64,000 nt of DNA from Aotearoamyces nothofagi (Eukaryota; Ascomycota; Leotiomycetes; Leotiales; Tympanidaceae), in the NCBI GenBank assembly GCA_015345905.1, contig JADDTR010000030.1, positions 124,001 to 188,000 of the forward strand, given 5' to 3'. The notes under the pieces are model-generated. The model had not been told where the DNA came from. It saw only the letters and a list, made by a program, of their open reading frames with translations, and did not search any database. Below, in pieces: positions 23,611 to 36,672 of the stretch; the stretch's first letter is position 1, and every line of letters begins with the position of its first letter. The position numbers and the translations under genes are program-made.

Positions 23611-23880
23611 TTACCTCCTCCTCTTACTCCCACTCCCCCCTCTCCCCTTCTCCTTCCCACCCCGTCCACCCCCCTCCCTCCTCCCCTCCAGCCTCTCCTC
23701 CCCCCACGGAAACCAAGCCGCAGCAGCCAGCAGCGCCAAGATGCCGACCTTGACATAGCCCTCCTTGTTTGCGAAAGCGGGATGCTCGCGCTCGAGCTCG
23801 ATGCGCTTCGAGCGCTGGCGTCGCTGGGTATCGCTCAGTCCCGAGGAGGCGGACGACGAGGACGGGGTGAAGATGCCCAT
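23611..23880 (-). CDS. Small single-pass membrane protein, fungal hypothetical
   Basis: 89 aa, one exon, from a genuine ATG at 23880. The layout is a Ser-rich N-terminus, a conserved-looking central motif (ELEREHPAFANKEGYVKVG), one hydrophobic helix (ILALLAAAAWFPWG), then a Lys/Arg/Gly-rich tail. I recall similar short fungal proteins with the basic HPAF-KEG motif before one transmembrane helix, but no function is known to me. The flanking sequence is GC-rich and pyrimidine-rich, so chance frames are common here; the motif and helix are what favour coding. Confidence 0.5.
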   Translation of the reverse strand: MGIFTPSSSSASSGLSDTQRRQRSKRIELEREHPAFANKEGYVKVGILALLAAAAWFPWGEERLEGRREGGGRGGKEKGRGGSGSKRRR

Positions 23881-24974
23881 TTCGTGACCGGGGCAGGGGG
23901 TTGGGATTGGATGGTGCTTGGAGAATCAATCGGGTGCTTGTGGTCTGCTCGCGCTGGAAGACGATGGATACGTCAACGCCAGCGAGCAGAGCAGAAGTGT
24001 CGCCGGCCGACTCGCAAAACGTCTCTTTTCCGCCGCTCAGCTTCCTTTTAACACAGTCCGGACTCGCTCGTGCAGCTTCTTCTTGCTGCTCTCCTCCTCC
24101 TTGCTTCCTCTCTCTCGTCGTCGCCCCGACAGCGAGCTCACAGGGTCTCCGATGTCGTCGCCAAACGAACTCGCAGAGCAAAGCTAGAGCGGAGCCAGCA
24201 GTAGTAGCAGAAGTTCCAGCATCAGGACCCTTCGTGGGAGGAGGATGATCACAGGTCCCGTTCCGAGAATTGGAACTGCGTGACGGCGAGGGTGTAGCCT
24301 ACTGGGAATATAGCTGTCCTAGAGAAAGAAACAGAAGGAGGAGAGAAAGGAAAACCGAGCGACCGAGCGACCTACCCCTCCTCTTATGTCTCCCACGCAA
24401 AGAGAATCACCCCCCCCCCCCCAAAAAAAAACCGGTTTCCGGTACCCATATACCGCCATCCCAGACCTATATCGCGAACAGATGCCTGGTCTCGGGGATC
24501 TGGAAGGCTTGGGACTGGCACTGCGGTAAGGGGGGTTCAAGGTTCAAAGGGGAGGGGTTGCTAAATCGCTCTCCGGCTTCTAGCACGTGGCGCCTCTGAG
24601 CACGGTTGCTGATGTGTCGGGGGTCGGGAATTTGGGTTTGCGTCGGAATGTTGTTGGGGTGTCGAATCGTTGAAGAGGACACAATGATGGATCTTCGAGA
24701 GCACATACTGTATTGTACTGTTGTAAAGCTGCAGAGCGATGTCACCCTCGCTCTGCACGGGTCATGTACTGTAAAATGTGGTTGGTAATCGGCCCCCCTG
24801 GACCTTGGACCCCTGTTGTATCACATATCACGTGTATCTATCATCGTTACGGTACTCTTATGAGAGCCATATACCTGGTTGCCTGATCACGTGTCGTGTC
24901 ACTCTGCTCGACTGCTTTGGTTATATATAGCACATCATTAAAGCGATTATCATAATAACCCCACTAAAAATACA
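23881..24974. other. Intergenic region with homopolymer tract
   Basis: No gene is supported. A run of about 14 C followed by about 9 A occurs at about 24410-24431, a likely slippage-prone site. Frames over it are not credible. The last 200 bp are the ACC1 3' flank. Confidence 0.6.
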
Positions 24975-27900
24975 TCAAGCCGACGACAAAAACTTCAAGG
25001 CTTCTTCCCTCTCAGCAGTCGGTAGCATGCTCAAAACTTGCTGGATCCCCTTTAATCCACCCTTGCTATTTGATCGGAAAAGAGTAGCAACATCAAAGGC
25101 AACACCTTCGGTCTTCATTTGCTCCACCTTGTCGTGAACGACCTTCCTGTTATCTTCATACCACATTGCTACATCCTTATCAGCGGTAGCAAATTGAGGA
25201 ATTCCTGTCCACGCCGCCAAGGTCTCCAAGTGTCTCGCTCTTGAAGAAAGAGGATTCTTGGATGAGGCTTGCATCCGCTTAATGATATACTCTTCATTCA
25301 AACGACGGCGAACGCGCCAATAGAAGAATCTTCTAGCTTCACGCCACTTCAGGCTATCTCTGATAACGTTCTTAGCCTTCATGCGGCCAGCACGATCGTG
25401 CAAATCAGCAAATTGGAGGGAGACTTGGTTATAGACTGGCAATAACAGCTCTTCGCGCTCTGTCATCTTAGCCTTGACTTCGCTGATCTCAGCTTGCGAT
25501 AGAGACTTGTCGTTCAGTTGCTTTCGAAGTTCGCCATATGTAGGGTCTAGTCGTGCCATAGTATCAAGTTGTTTTTCACGACGGAACTTAATGTTGACAA
25601 TACCCTCAGGCTCCAAGACACCACCACGGGAATCTTCGTCCGCATACATCTCCATGTATTCTGAATTGATGGTAGGATCAACCACAACCTGAAAAAAATT
25701 AGTCATAGTAAAAACATAAAACATTGAATCACTTACCCATGAACCACCACGTAGTTCGCCAAACGGAGGAATGTACACAAAGATCGGTTGCTGATACTTA
25801 ACCAATGCATCGACAATATATGAACCGTACTTGAGCACTTCGTTATACATATCCCGTTGACCACCAGAGAAACCTCTCCAGTTTGCAAGGATCATGAGAG
25901 GTAACTGCTCGCCATTGTTGAAGTCCTTGATGGCCTGTGCAGTCTTGAAGGCTGAGTTGGGGTACCAGACTCCACCAGCTTCATTGGTAATCTGCTCCAC
26001 TGAATCGGGATTAGCAGGATCAGCTGGAGTAATGTTCTCAACGGATCGAGTCTCGACTGCAATAACACCCATAGGAATACCACCGAGTCGAGCACGGCCA
26101 ACAACGACCGTTTTTGCCCAGCCACCAAGAGTCTCAACAAACGAATCTTTATCAAATAGACCAGTAAGGAAACCCTCGTCATCTTCCGTTCCAGCAATCA
26201 GGTTTCTAACGTCATATGCCTGTCTGGGTGGAGGCATATATGTGATCTCTCTGTCCCATGTGTCAACCGCCGGGCCAATGGGGACAGGATTGTTCTTCTT
26301 GTCTGGAACATAAGCCATCCACTCAACAATTTGAGAAACACCCTCGAAATCGTCATTTGCAGTCATGTGCGAGACACCGTTCTTGTACATGATCTGAGTA
26401 CCACCAAGCTGCAAATTGGAGGTATAAACCTCACGGCCAAGGAGCTTGTTAATGGCAGGTGCACCAGTCAAGATGATGGGCTGGCCTTCAATTTGAATGG
26501 CACGTTGTCCAAGACGTACAAGGTAAGCGCCAATACCAACGGATCGGCATGTTACTAATGTAATAGTGAAGATATCCTCATAAGCTCTGCTTGTTGCGCC
26601 AGCAATCAAACCAGATCCCTTTAGACACTCAACTCCTAACCCGTCCTCGGCACCGATAATGGTTGTGATCTTATGTCTCTTCTCGCCATCTTCTGTAATT
26701 TCTTCGGTGATAACATCCTTTGACTTGCCATCCTCGAATCTCTTTTTTGTCTCGGGAGTCAAGTATAGGTATTTGAAACCAGCCTCTGGCTTTTCAGGGT
26801 CCTTCCACGCAACATTAAAGTGTGGAATGAGTTCTTCAGCCATACCGATACGCGCGCCGGAGTTGGCTGATAAATAGATTCTAGGAATACCAAGCTTCTG
26901 TGCAAGTTCGGTGCACTTGTGGAAGAAATGATCTTCCTTGGGGCCAAAACTTCCAATCTTAAAAGTAATGTCGTTGGCTACAATGACGAACCTTCTGCTG
27001 CGAGGGTATTCGGGCGTTCTTGCGGTGACAAGCCATCCGACCATACCATGTGTATTCGTACCTGGCTCGCGAGATACCTCTGCAAGGTTGTCTTGATCAT
27101 CTAGCACAAGCTCACTATAGTCGATGCATTCACCACTTTGAGGCTGCTTGTCCGCCAAAGAAGAATGCTTGCTAACAGCTTTGGTCCAGCTATTTTGAAT
27201 TGCTTGTCTGAAGAGCTCTGGGAAGTCGTATACATACTGCGTACCCATGAGATGGGCCTTGTATCGTTTCGGCTGGAGCCACTCTTTGGTAGGATAAGGC
27301 GTTGAAACTGGTCGCAAGTGCATGGAGCCGATCTTGGTAGTTCCTCCAATGCTCTGGAAGACCCACTCACCACCTTTCTCTGATTTTCGCTCAGCGTACA
27401 TCTCAACTTGGATAACGTATCCTGATGTGTTCGTGATGACAACACGAAGAGGATATGCCATTCCAGTTGTAGGCTCGGTGCAGATAATTCTAATCTCAGC
27501 ACCAGTAACACGGAGACGCCACAATCGTCGACCAAAGCGTTCCAAGAAGCCTGCAAGGGCTTCTTCAACCTCGTGGGGTTGCAATGGGAAGACGGGTGTG
27601 AAATTGATGAAGATGTGGTTAAGGTCAGAGTTGTTATTCCCATTGATTTCTAAGGCGTCAAGAATATCATTCATAAGTCTGTCGGCCTCTGAAATCAAAT
27701 ATTCGGCCGTGGGAATTTCATCACGGAGTCTACCTGGTCGTACAACAGCACGTGTAAAGTATCGTTTGTCACTCTCCACACCCTTGCCAATAGCCTCATA
27801 CACATGAATATTTCTGTTCTCGGTAAAGACTGGCTTGATCTGGAATTTGGATAATCTTCCTAGCTCCAGCTGGAAAGCAAGGGCAGGTTCAATGTGTCGA

Positions 27901-30900
27901 ATGCTATCATCTTCTTCGTAGCTGGGACCCCTGAAAGTGAAGTAACCAGGGTGAGTGCCATCTTTATGACCACAAATGAATGTGAGGCGCCGGACGCGAC
28001 GAGCAAGAAGCTTTTCCTTATATTCTTTGACGATTGCATTGATCCTCACAAGAAGTTCGTTATCATCTAAACTCTCTGCATCCCGAATGGCGACGTTACA
28101 GACTCCTGTGAGCTCGTCATCGTGGTCAATCTTGGGAAGTGGTGACTTGCGCTTGCCACCAAGTTCAGGCAATAGACCATTGCTAGGGAGACGCTTTTTC
28201 TCGCTACCAGTAATTGGGAACACTTCTAGAGCCCGCATCAGGTACTCCTCAACTTCATCTAGATACTGCACAGGTACAATAACACCCTTTCTCATGGGCT
28301 CATTCTCAGTCTTGTTGACAAGATATGACATATCGCTGATGGAGCTAACACGCTTGAACGGGTTTCCACTCTCAAGGCTTGGCGTTGCTGGCGTAGAGGG
28401 AGAGGATGAGTGAAAAGGCATGCCGAATTCAGTGTGACCGACCTTGCGCAGGACAAAGTCCCATGACACGATAAATGGTGGCTCGGCATTCTCATTGTGG
28501 TACTCGATCTTCTTCAGTGTGTAGGCACGATACGCACGACGAATGTAGACCTCGAGTGCGGCGAGCGTCACCCATGGGTCGGAATGGCCAAAGAATATGG
28601 GCAAGACATCAAACACGGTATACTTTGAATCGACAACCTCCTTCAAGATCTCGAGATCTGGCTCTCTGTGGTCCCATCCGGTTTCACCATATCTGGACTC
28701 GACCACTGATGAGCGGAGAATATGCTCCATCTGAGCAGCGCGCTCTTCGAGTGAAGGCAGTGCGCATTGGATGAGAACTTCTCTGGCTTTTAGAGCAACC
28801 TTGGCTGTTTGTCTGGATTCTAGTTCGGTCAATTTTCGGAGTGCAGGACGGAAAAGCTTTGCGATATGGCCAGCATTTGGCATGTTGGGTCGGTATTCCT
28901 CGAGAATTGCAAGGATTAGGTTGTTCTTAGCGCCAACTCTGCTATGTGAGAGCACCGTCTGGACAACCTTTGCAACGTCATCTTTGTTCTCGTCCCTGAG
29001 CTTCAGGATAACTTCCTCGTCCCTTGATGTACGACCAGAGAAGAGGCGCTCGACCGATGCATACTGGTCGAGAAGGTCAGAAAATATGTCAAGTTCGTGG
29101 ATCTTCTGTCCTTCGGCATATCGGTTCAGTACGTCCGACAGTGGTACCAAAGCTGACTTTAGTAGCTCGACATCATCAGGGGCGACGTTGTCATCAAGGA
29201 ATTTTTGTAGAGCCTTAGCTAGATTCTTCGCTGGGAATTCGCCTTTCCGTACCTTCGCACGCTCCACGATTTGTGTAAACTGGGCATCCAGCTTCTGAGG
29301 CATTCTGGCATGGAGCGCCGAGAATTGCGCATTCCATTCACTGTAAGGTAACGAAGGGTCGCGAAGAACTTCAATGAGCTCCTTCAAAGTAGTTCCCATA
29401 ATAAACTGATTGTCAAAACCTTGCAGAATATTCTTGAGAATATTGTGAAGTAATACAAAGCGTTGAGAAGGTTTTGTACCGACGATTTGTGGCGGTCCAA
29501 GATCAGGGAGCTGGCCAAGGAATGGCTGTGCATGCTTGACTCTGGATGGGTCATCCAAGGCAAGGATACCAAGGATATCACCAGCTTCAAGAGTAGCTCC
29601 TGGCTGCTTGATGAACTGTACGATACCGTCTTCTGCTGCGAGAAGAGGCATGTACATCTTCATGACTTCAACTTCGGCAAAAGGCTGGCCAGCTGTAATA
29701 TGCTCTCCATTCTCAACGGTGAACTTCACAAGTTTTCCTGGACTGGGAGTTCGCAATTGTGTAGGATCGTTCTCTTGCTCGAGAAGGCATGTCATACTGT
29801 CCACGCTCAATCTCGTAGCACCGACTTCCTCCTTCCAGTACACGTTGTGGCTTCGTCCACTAAGCAGAACAAGTAGGCCGCCATCAGTCAGGGCCCGTAC
29901 TCCTATAGAGCACTTTGAGCCATTGATGAAAAGGTGGTAACTGTCTAGACTTGACCGTGTTGCCGTAAACTTATACCGATGACCATCGTAGATGAAATCG
30001 ATCGGGAAGACAGTCTTCAAGATGTCCTTAGCAGGCACTTGGCCCTTCTCTAAGCTAGTACGGTACGTAGCCATACACTCCTCACTCGCAATGTGGGCTT
30101 TGCAGACGGCACCGCAAACAACCGCAAGCATAGGGTCTGGCCGCTCAGCAGTGAGCTTGTTTGAGATAAGCTCATCTAACCAACCAGTAGTGATAGTGTT
30201 ATCTTCAAATGCAGGAGTTTCGAGAAGTTTGATCAGATACTCAACGGTGGTTCTGAAATCACCTCGAATGCTCAGTTCCTTCAAAGCCACAACCATGTGC
30301 TTACGGGATGCTGACCGGTTTTCGCCATATGCAAAGATGTGACCAAATTGGCTGTCAGAGAAGCTATGAATCCCACCAGCTGTACCAACGGAGAAGTAGC
30401 CCCACACATTAGAGCTGCTTCGGAAGTTGAGCTCGTGCATCATGCCGCTGGATGGTTTGAAACCCTCTCCAGGATCTTCGGATGTGATGCGGCAGGCTGT
30501 AGTGTGGCCTTTGGGTGTAGGCCTTCTTTGAGTCAGAGAGCTCTTTTCCTTTGAGAAGTCAAAGTCGATCTCAGTGGAAGTCGAAGGGTCGGCTCCATAC
30601 AGCAATCGGATGTCGCGAATGCGATGCAGAGGTAGACCCATGGCAATCTGAAGTTGCGCAGCAGGAAGATTAACACCACTGACCATTTCGGTGGTTGGAT
30701 GTTCGACTTGCAATCTAGGATTTAATTCCAAGAAATAGAACTTGTCGTCTGAATGCGAGTACAGATATTCCACAGTACCAGCTGAGACGTATCCGACCAA
30801 ACGACCTAAACGAACGGCGGCCTTCTCCATAGCTTGGAAAGTTGCTGGCTTCGCAATAGTGACGGGTGCTTCTTCGATAATCTTTTGATGTCTTCGCTGG

Positions 30901-31978
30901 ACCGAGCAATCTCTGCCGAAGAGCGAGATATTGTTTCCGTACTCATCAGCAAGTAGTTGCACTTCCAAGTGGCGCGCATTGCCGGCAAGTTTCATGATGA
31001 AAATGGGCGATCCAGGAATTTCGCTAGCAGCAGCCTTATAGAGAGCCTCAAAGCCCTCTTCTGACTCGGCCTTTCGGATGCCTTTACCGCCACCACCTTC
31101 AGAAGCTTTGATCATAATGGGAAAGCCAATAGCTTTGGCCTTCTCCAGACCTTCTTGCCAGGAGTTCACGCAGCCTTTTGCGTAGATATGGTCCTCGACG
31201 GTGACTATTCCTCCCTCGTCGACAAGGACCGTGTCAACTCCAGTTCCCGACCACGGTATACAAGGCACCTTTGCGTGCTGTGCAACGATTGTAGATGAGA
31301 TCTTGTCACCAAGAGAACGCATCGCTGAACCAGGAGGTCCAATGAATACAATTTTATTTGGTGAAGCGGCAAGGGATTCTGGTAGTTTCGGGTTTTCTGA
31401 AGCGTGTCCCCTATTCTCGTTGTTAGTGTCGTCCAGCGCAGTGAAATAAAGACAACCCTTACCATCCAGCCCACACGGCATGTACTCCCATTCTTTCGGC
31501 AACATCGACAATCAATTCAACATTGGCGTAGTTGTTGTTATTTGTGCCTCCAGGAACCTCGACGTATTGGTCTGCCATACGGATATAGTCGGCATTTGCC
31601 TGTAAATCTTCTGGAGTAGCCATTACTGTGAATTGAATTGCTCTCTCGTCGCCAAAGGTCTCGTAAGCCCATTTTCGCACTGACCGGATCTCTTTGACTG
31701 CAGCAATGCCGTTGTTCGCAATGAGAACCTAGGTAGGGCCGTTAGTTTAGTATCCCACAGCCGGGGCCCTATTATGTACTCACGCTCGTAATCACTGTGT
31801 GGCCATCATTATTAGCTACAAAGTCCTTAACGGGACCTACAGCCGCATTCTCAAGCCTGTTGCCGCCTATGAAGTGGTCTGGGAGGTTGTGTTTGTTGGC
31901 GTAGGATGTATGGCCGTTGCTGACAGGGACCGTTCCATTCGTATGGGGACGCACCCCGTTACCGTTAAGTTGAGCCAT
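24975..31978 (-). CDS. ACC1: Acetyl-CoA carboxylase (single-chain, eukaryotic)
   Basis: Four exons, 31784-31978, 31463-31728, 25737-31410 and 24975-25688, with introns of 55, 52 and 48 bp. The third intron is open and a multiple of three, so it can be misread as 16 extra residues; removal gives [12 protein letters not shown], the family sequence. The product is 2282 aa, the normal length. Domain order: biotin carboxylase (about 65-560, with GGGGKGI and the EHPTTEMV motif), biotin carrier (EVMKM, biotinyl Lys738), the long central regulatory region, then carboxyltransferase N and C halves (about 1500-2200; [33 protein letters not shown]). It makes malonyl-CoA, the committed step of fatty-acid synthesis, in the cytosol, and is essential in most fungi. 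No promoter element is obvious. Confidence 0.98.
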
Positions 31979-33594
31979 AGCAGGTGGCTTGCAGCTCGTT
32001 GGTTACGAGCAGGATTGGAACGTCGCCAGCGGAGTTGTGGTGTTGACGTCTTCAAGCGGGAAGGGAAATCTTCGTCCAGGAGGGCGGGCGACTTGAAGCC
32101 AGAGTTTCAAGAGAAATTAATTGCCTGGCAGCCCAAATGTCTCGTCTGAGTGCTAGAGGACGAGGAAATCGGGAGAAAGGGCAGTGTATAACAATGGAGA
32201 AGAGAAGCGGATGGAGTGCAGCCGATGAAATCGGGTGGGTAGCTCAGTTGTCCTCAAGGGAGTTGCAGTTGAGGGCCATGCATGAACATGTCGAGCTCTC
32301 TCCGCGCCCCGTCCAGTAGCACTTGCGCTTTAGTTGAGTGTTGAACTCGGTTATCCCCGTTCTGGCCTAGCCGCCAAAGCCTCCTGCGACAGGCAAATTT
32401 GTTTCGGCGCCACGGGCAGCGGTTTCCCCGTGGAATTCTTCGCTGTCGAGGGCTGGGCAGGACACTTGGTCTCTAGGATCATTTCAATTCACGTCAGTTG
32501 CTATTATATCCAGAGACCTGAGCCGGAACGCCGACATTGGAGTTGTTGGGCGGCCGCAGGGCAACAGATCTTTGGCAGCCTCAGTGACGTGCCTAGCTGC
32601 ACGATGAGCCTATCCCTGCCCCAAATCCCGGCGGCAAGTAAGCCATGCGAGGATGACTTTCCCCAACACCTCCGAAACCTGGCTTGGTGGGGTTGTCCGT
32701 GGCAAAGAGGTGCAGAGTACAGTGGCACGCCCCAGCACACGGGCGTATAGAAGGCGCGCTTCACCAGAGACTTGAGATATCGGGTCTGCGGATGTCTATA
32801 GTCGTAATTTACAAGTCGCTCTGCTACAGTGCGTACTTCGTGGTTGCTGCCAGAACCGGCCACCGGCCGAAGGTGGTCAGAATCTGACGGCTACGGCGTA
32901 CGGAATCCCATTCGCCCTCGGCCGCTTTGATTTCCTCGGGCTGACTGTACTTGCGCAGATGTCAGATGGATTGCCAAATAGAATCTCGTCAAGATGGCAA
33001 TCCTTTCCTGAAGGATGGGATGGACTACCGACAAGGAGGCTTAGATGGCTGATGATTCGGGTGGTTCGTCTGACGGGCCGATGCTGGGACTGCTCGCGGA
33101 GTCCTCGTGCGCGTATAGTGCGCACTCCCTCGTTATTAGGTATATTGATATTGATAAGACCACTGAGTAATACGGCTCCTACGGAATGGCTTCGATGACG
33201 GTGGCGATATCAGTGCCGATACTTCTCTTGGAGGCAATTGCCAGGTTGGTAGCGTGTGGTTGTAGGATGTAAGTCGCTAGTTCGAGTTTGCGCATGTAAA
33301 GACTACCCAGGAACTTCCTCAGTACCCGTCTTTGCGCATCGCCAACTGGCAATTCTCATGTTCGTGTCTTGCTACACTGCAGTGTCTCCCCGTGGGTCAA
33401 TATATATGTTTCATGGTTGATATGTAACCACTCTCCTTCAAAGAGAGCAGTGAGGTCATAACGCATTGCGCATGCTACCACCAAACTCCGACTTAATCTC
33501 TATACCCACGCTGAAACCACCATATCCCTTCATACACTAAGAAGTCATGAAAAGACCTAATATATACATCAAGCTATTAAGAGACCACGCCCTC
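31979..33594. other. ACC1 upstream region
   Basis: No gene is seen in about 1.6 kb between ACC1 and the NudE gene, both on the minus strand. It contains the ACC1 promoter and leader and the NudE 3' flank. A GGGTAGCTCAGTTG string at about 32234 recalls a tRNA D-arm, but no other tRNA part follows. Confidence 0.6.
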
Positions 33595-35484
33595 TCAATA
33601 AGACTCCCCGACCTCACTCAACTTCCTGGGCCTCGATGGGGGTCTCATATTTCCCTCGGACGTCTTCTTCTCCACTTCCTTCACGATCCCGTTACTAGCC
33701 CTTCTCCCGGTGGCCGGAATCATGGAAATCCCGCCACTTTGTCGTCTTGATAGTCCGCCTGGGGTTGGTATGGCACTGCCTTCTAAGTCCATCTTGTTTA
33801 GGGTGGGCCTTCGATGGGGTGTCGCAAAATCGAGTTCTCTGAACTCGTCGGCATCTATCTTTGATACGCTCTGCGAGTGGCCATGCCCATGTGAAGCACC
33901 AAAATTTCCACCAATACTTGATCTTGGCCGCCGTGATTCAGCTAGTGCAGACTGGGAGTAATGGCCCAGTGGGGTCCGAGTCCCTGACATGCTTGTTCTG
34001 CTAGCAGGCCTAGCTAAATCTGTTCGGCTTAAGGGTCTTTCAGGTCGTGCATAGCCCGAAGCACTTGCGCGACTGCTAGGTCTACTACTTTCACTACTTT
34101 CTCGGTGTGGCAAGGGCCCAAACGAGAGCCGGCTGATGCCAGATGTCGATAATCTGCTGACTTGTTTCGTAGACGAGGGCGTTTCTTCTACTGTTGAGGA
34201 TGTGCCACTGATTGTGCTACCTCCTGTACGTTTCCTACTACGTATAGTAACGCTGGGTGGCATGTAACTAGGGGCTGTCGAGCCATTACGAGGCGATGCT
34301 CGGGGGGGTGTGTTTATCGGGGCTGGCAGCTTCGACCGGGCAGATTGTACCCGCTGTTCAAGCCTCTGCATCTGAGCTGTGAGGCTACGAATATGTGTCA
34401 AGGAAGTTGAGTTCGGTAATCCTCGTGTAGCAGGCGCCTTGTTGGTGGTATGTCGAATAACTGATGGAGTAGCACGTGCTGAGCTGCGTGGGATTGCTGG
34501 GCCACTTGAAGTTCTGGTTGGTCTAGAAGTTGAAGAGGCATAGCGGGATGGCTTAGCTGTGGTGGAATGCTCTGCGGATGGAAGCCTTGTCTTGCTAGGT
34601 GGGTTCATTGGTGTCCTTACAGGCTTCATAGCCTTTGTAGAAGACTCGGATATTGGCGGTGATGGTGGTGTAGCAGTTTCTGATATTGTATCAGTAGTGG
34701 AGACTGATTTCGTGTCGGGTGGTGTAGTAATCAAAGGTGACGAGGTGGCCGAATTTGGTGATCCGACGAAGGATGGGGTATTGGGCGCGGAAATATCAGT
34801 GGTTATAGCTGGGAGAATGCGAGGACCTTGTTTCCTGAGCTTATCTTGCATAATCTCAGCCTCGATCTTAAGATCCGATAGCTCATCTCGTAATCTCTGA
34901 GTCTCGATTCGTAAACCTTCTCTTTCTTGCTCCCCAATTTTAATCTCCTCCTCCATCATGACGGCTCTTTCTATAGCAACGTTAAACTTTGATTCAAGAT
35001 CTTCTAGTGACGATGATGTATTTCGGGCCTGCCGTTCGAAATCGTCGTTGGCAACTTCGATGTCTCTTAGCTTAAGTTGCAGAGTCCGATTCGAATCTCT
35101 TAAAGTAGTTATTTCCTTCTGCAGAGTATTCTGCGCAGCATTTGCTTCCGTCTTTGATTGCTTGTATTTTGTCTGGAAATAGTGGTCAGCTCCAGTATAG
35201 CGCAAAGGGTCTGGTACAGATCGATCAACCAGGCCATGACTCACCTTCCACTCCTCAACCTCAAATCTAAGACTCTCCGCCTTCTCCTGCAGCGATCGTT
35301 CCCTCTTCTCTGCTGCATCTACATCTTTCTCGAGCTCCGCTTCAAGCTCTTGGCTGGATGCCTGAAACTCTGCTAGCTCATGTTCAAGCTGCTCGTACTG
35401 GGCTTTGTAGTATGCGAGTGCATCTTCAGGAGATGTAAGATCGCTGGGTGGAGATGAGGGTGGTTCGCTCATAGAGGCTGACAT
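33595..35484 (-). CDS. nudE: NudE-family coiled-coil protein (dynein regulator)
   Basis: Two exons, 35245-35484 and 33595-35172, with a 72-bp intron that is open and in frame (donor GTGAGT, acceptor CAG). Splicing gives [16 protein letters not shown], the conserved NudE core, and a 605-aa product. Residues about 20-200 are a long coiled coil of Glu/Lys/Leu heptads ([20 protein letters not shown] at its start), which in this family dimerises and binds Lis1/NudF and dynein. The remaining 400 residues are Ser/Thr/Pro/Arg-rich and disordered, typical of filamentous fungal NudE. It acts in dynein-driven nuclear migration along microtubules. Assignment rests on the N-terminal coiled coil; the tail is not conserved enough to help. 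Confidence 0.92.
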   Translation of the reverse strand: MSASMSEPPSSPPSDLTSPEDALAYYKAQYEQLEHELAEFQASSQELEAELEKDVDAAEKRERSLQEKAESLRFEVEEWKVSHGLVDRSVPDPLRYTGADHYFQTKYKQSKTEANAAQNTLQKEITTLRDSNRTLQLKLRDIEVANDDFERQARNTSSSLEDLESKFNVAIERAVMMEEEIKIGEQEREGLRIETQRLRDELSDLKIEAEIMQDKLRKQGPRILPAITTDISAPNTPSFVGSPNSATSSPLITTPPDTKSVSTTDTISETATPPSPPISESSTKAMKPVRTPMNPPSKTRLPSAEHSTTAKPSRYASSTSRPTRTSSGPAIPRSSARATPSVIRHTTNKAPATRGLPNSTSLTHIRSLTAQMQRLEQRVQSARSKLPAPINTPPRASPRNGSTAPSYMPPSVTIRSRKRTGGSTISGTSSTVEETPSSTKQVSRLSTSGISRLSFGPLPHRESSESSRPSSRASASGYARPERPLSRTDLARPASRTSMSGTRTPLGHYSQSALAESRRPRSSIGGNFGASHGHGHSQSVSKIDADEFRELDFATPHRRPTLNKMDLEGSAIPTPGGLSRRQSGGISMIPATGRRASNGIVKEVEKKTSEGNMRPPSRPRKLSEVGESY

Positions 35485-36672
35485 TGGTGTTTACGCCGTC
35501 CCTGCTAATAATTTGTTCACATGCGCCGCCAGGACTCCGAACTCTGTATGTAGTCTTGCGCAAGGGCACAGCCTCCTTCCGGTTATGGAGGTATATTCAA
35601 AGGATCTTTGATTTATCCTTCAGCTGTGTGTTAATCGTCCTGGGCTGTTTGGAACTGGTATGCTCATACGGCTGTTGTTGGTAGTTTCATATGTCCGGGG
35701 ATCCTCGTTGGTCGAATTCGAAGATGGCCCTTAAACGTCTGGGAATTGCTATCGTCGGAATTTATTGAGCTGGTCGTGTTAGTAGTCGTAACGTCGATAT
35801 CGATGCCGAAAGTGCCGCTGAGTGTCGTTGCAATCGTTGTTGTCGTGGTTGTTTCTCCTTACCGTTCGCGTACTGATTGCGCATTCTAATCTTGAACTCC
35901 GCATACCTAACCGACGCGCTAACGGTTTCCACAACGATACTAGACCGAGACCCTAAACGTGGCTTCCATATGATACTCATCTAGGAGAATCTTATTCATA
36001 GAATGCATGCAGGCTCAGTAACGTGACTGATGATAGCTTAAAGTTTTCCTTATATCCCCTCAACGAAAACCACCGACGCGTCTACGTTTAGTATATAACT
36101 TAAAGCAATATAGAACGATTACAACAATGAGCAGGCAGTTTTATAGTGGACACGTTAATGTCTTCTTTATACTATTACTAATACTAAAAGAGCGAATAAT
36201 TTCATCCGTTGATGTTGCTAATGCCGATGGCCGAGCTCAAGGACAAGGAGAAACTAGTAGACTTGGTACTGCTATTGATTGTATCTTATAGCAATCATGA
36301 GATAGCTGCTATCGCTCTTAGCTTATCACCATTACCGTCATTCATCGATTGTTGGGGATATGGAGTCATCCGTGTTCGCATCCCTAATGCTATTACAATC
36401 GAGTGACTGTTCTGGTACGGGATTTTTGGCCTAAAAAGTGTCGTGTCTAGTAAAAGGATCATTGATTTCATTAGAGGCTTCAGAGCGGTATCCATGAAAA
36501 GAGGTTTGTGGACCTCTTCCTCCACCAACAAAATCGTCCGCTCCACGTATCAGAACACAGAAGAGGGGATTTCGTCCCTGGGTAGACCCTGAGAATACGG
36601 GAATAGAGATAAGGATAATATTGGCCTGGATAGAGGCGAGCTCATTTTTGATGAGTAGGGGGGAACCTTTTT
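35485..36672. other. Intergenic region of mixed composition
   Basis: No gene can be supported with confidence. Two short minus-strand frames, 35762-35980 (72 aa, starts MSIIWKPRLGSRSS) and 36295-36546 (83 aa), look more protein-like than neighbours but match nothing I recognise. The stretch 36000-36560 is richer in AT and TA steps than the flanks and may be old repeat material. Confidence 0.4.

Noticed and set aside
23624-24181. Long overlapping frames on both strands next to the small membrane protein
   Set aside because: Low complexity and no domain; they are shadows of GC-rich and pyrimidine-rich sequence.
32230-32275. tRNA-like D-arm string GGGTAGCTCAGTTG
   Set aside because: No acceptor stem, anticodon arm or T-arm follows in the next 80 bases.
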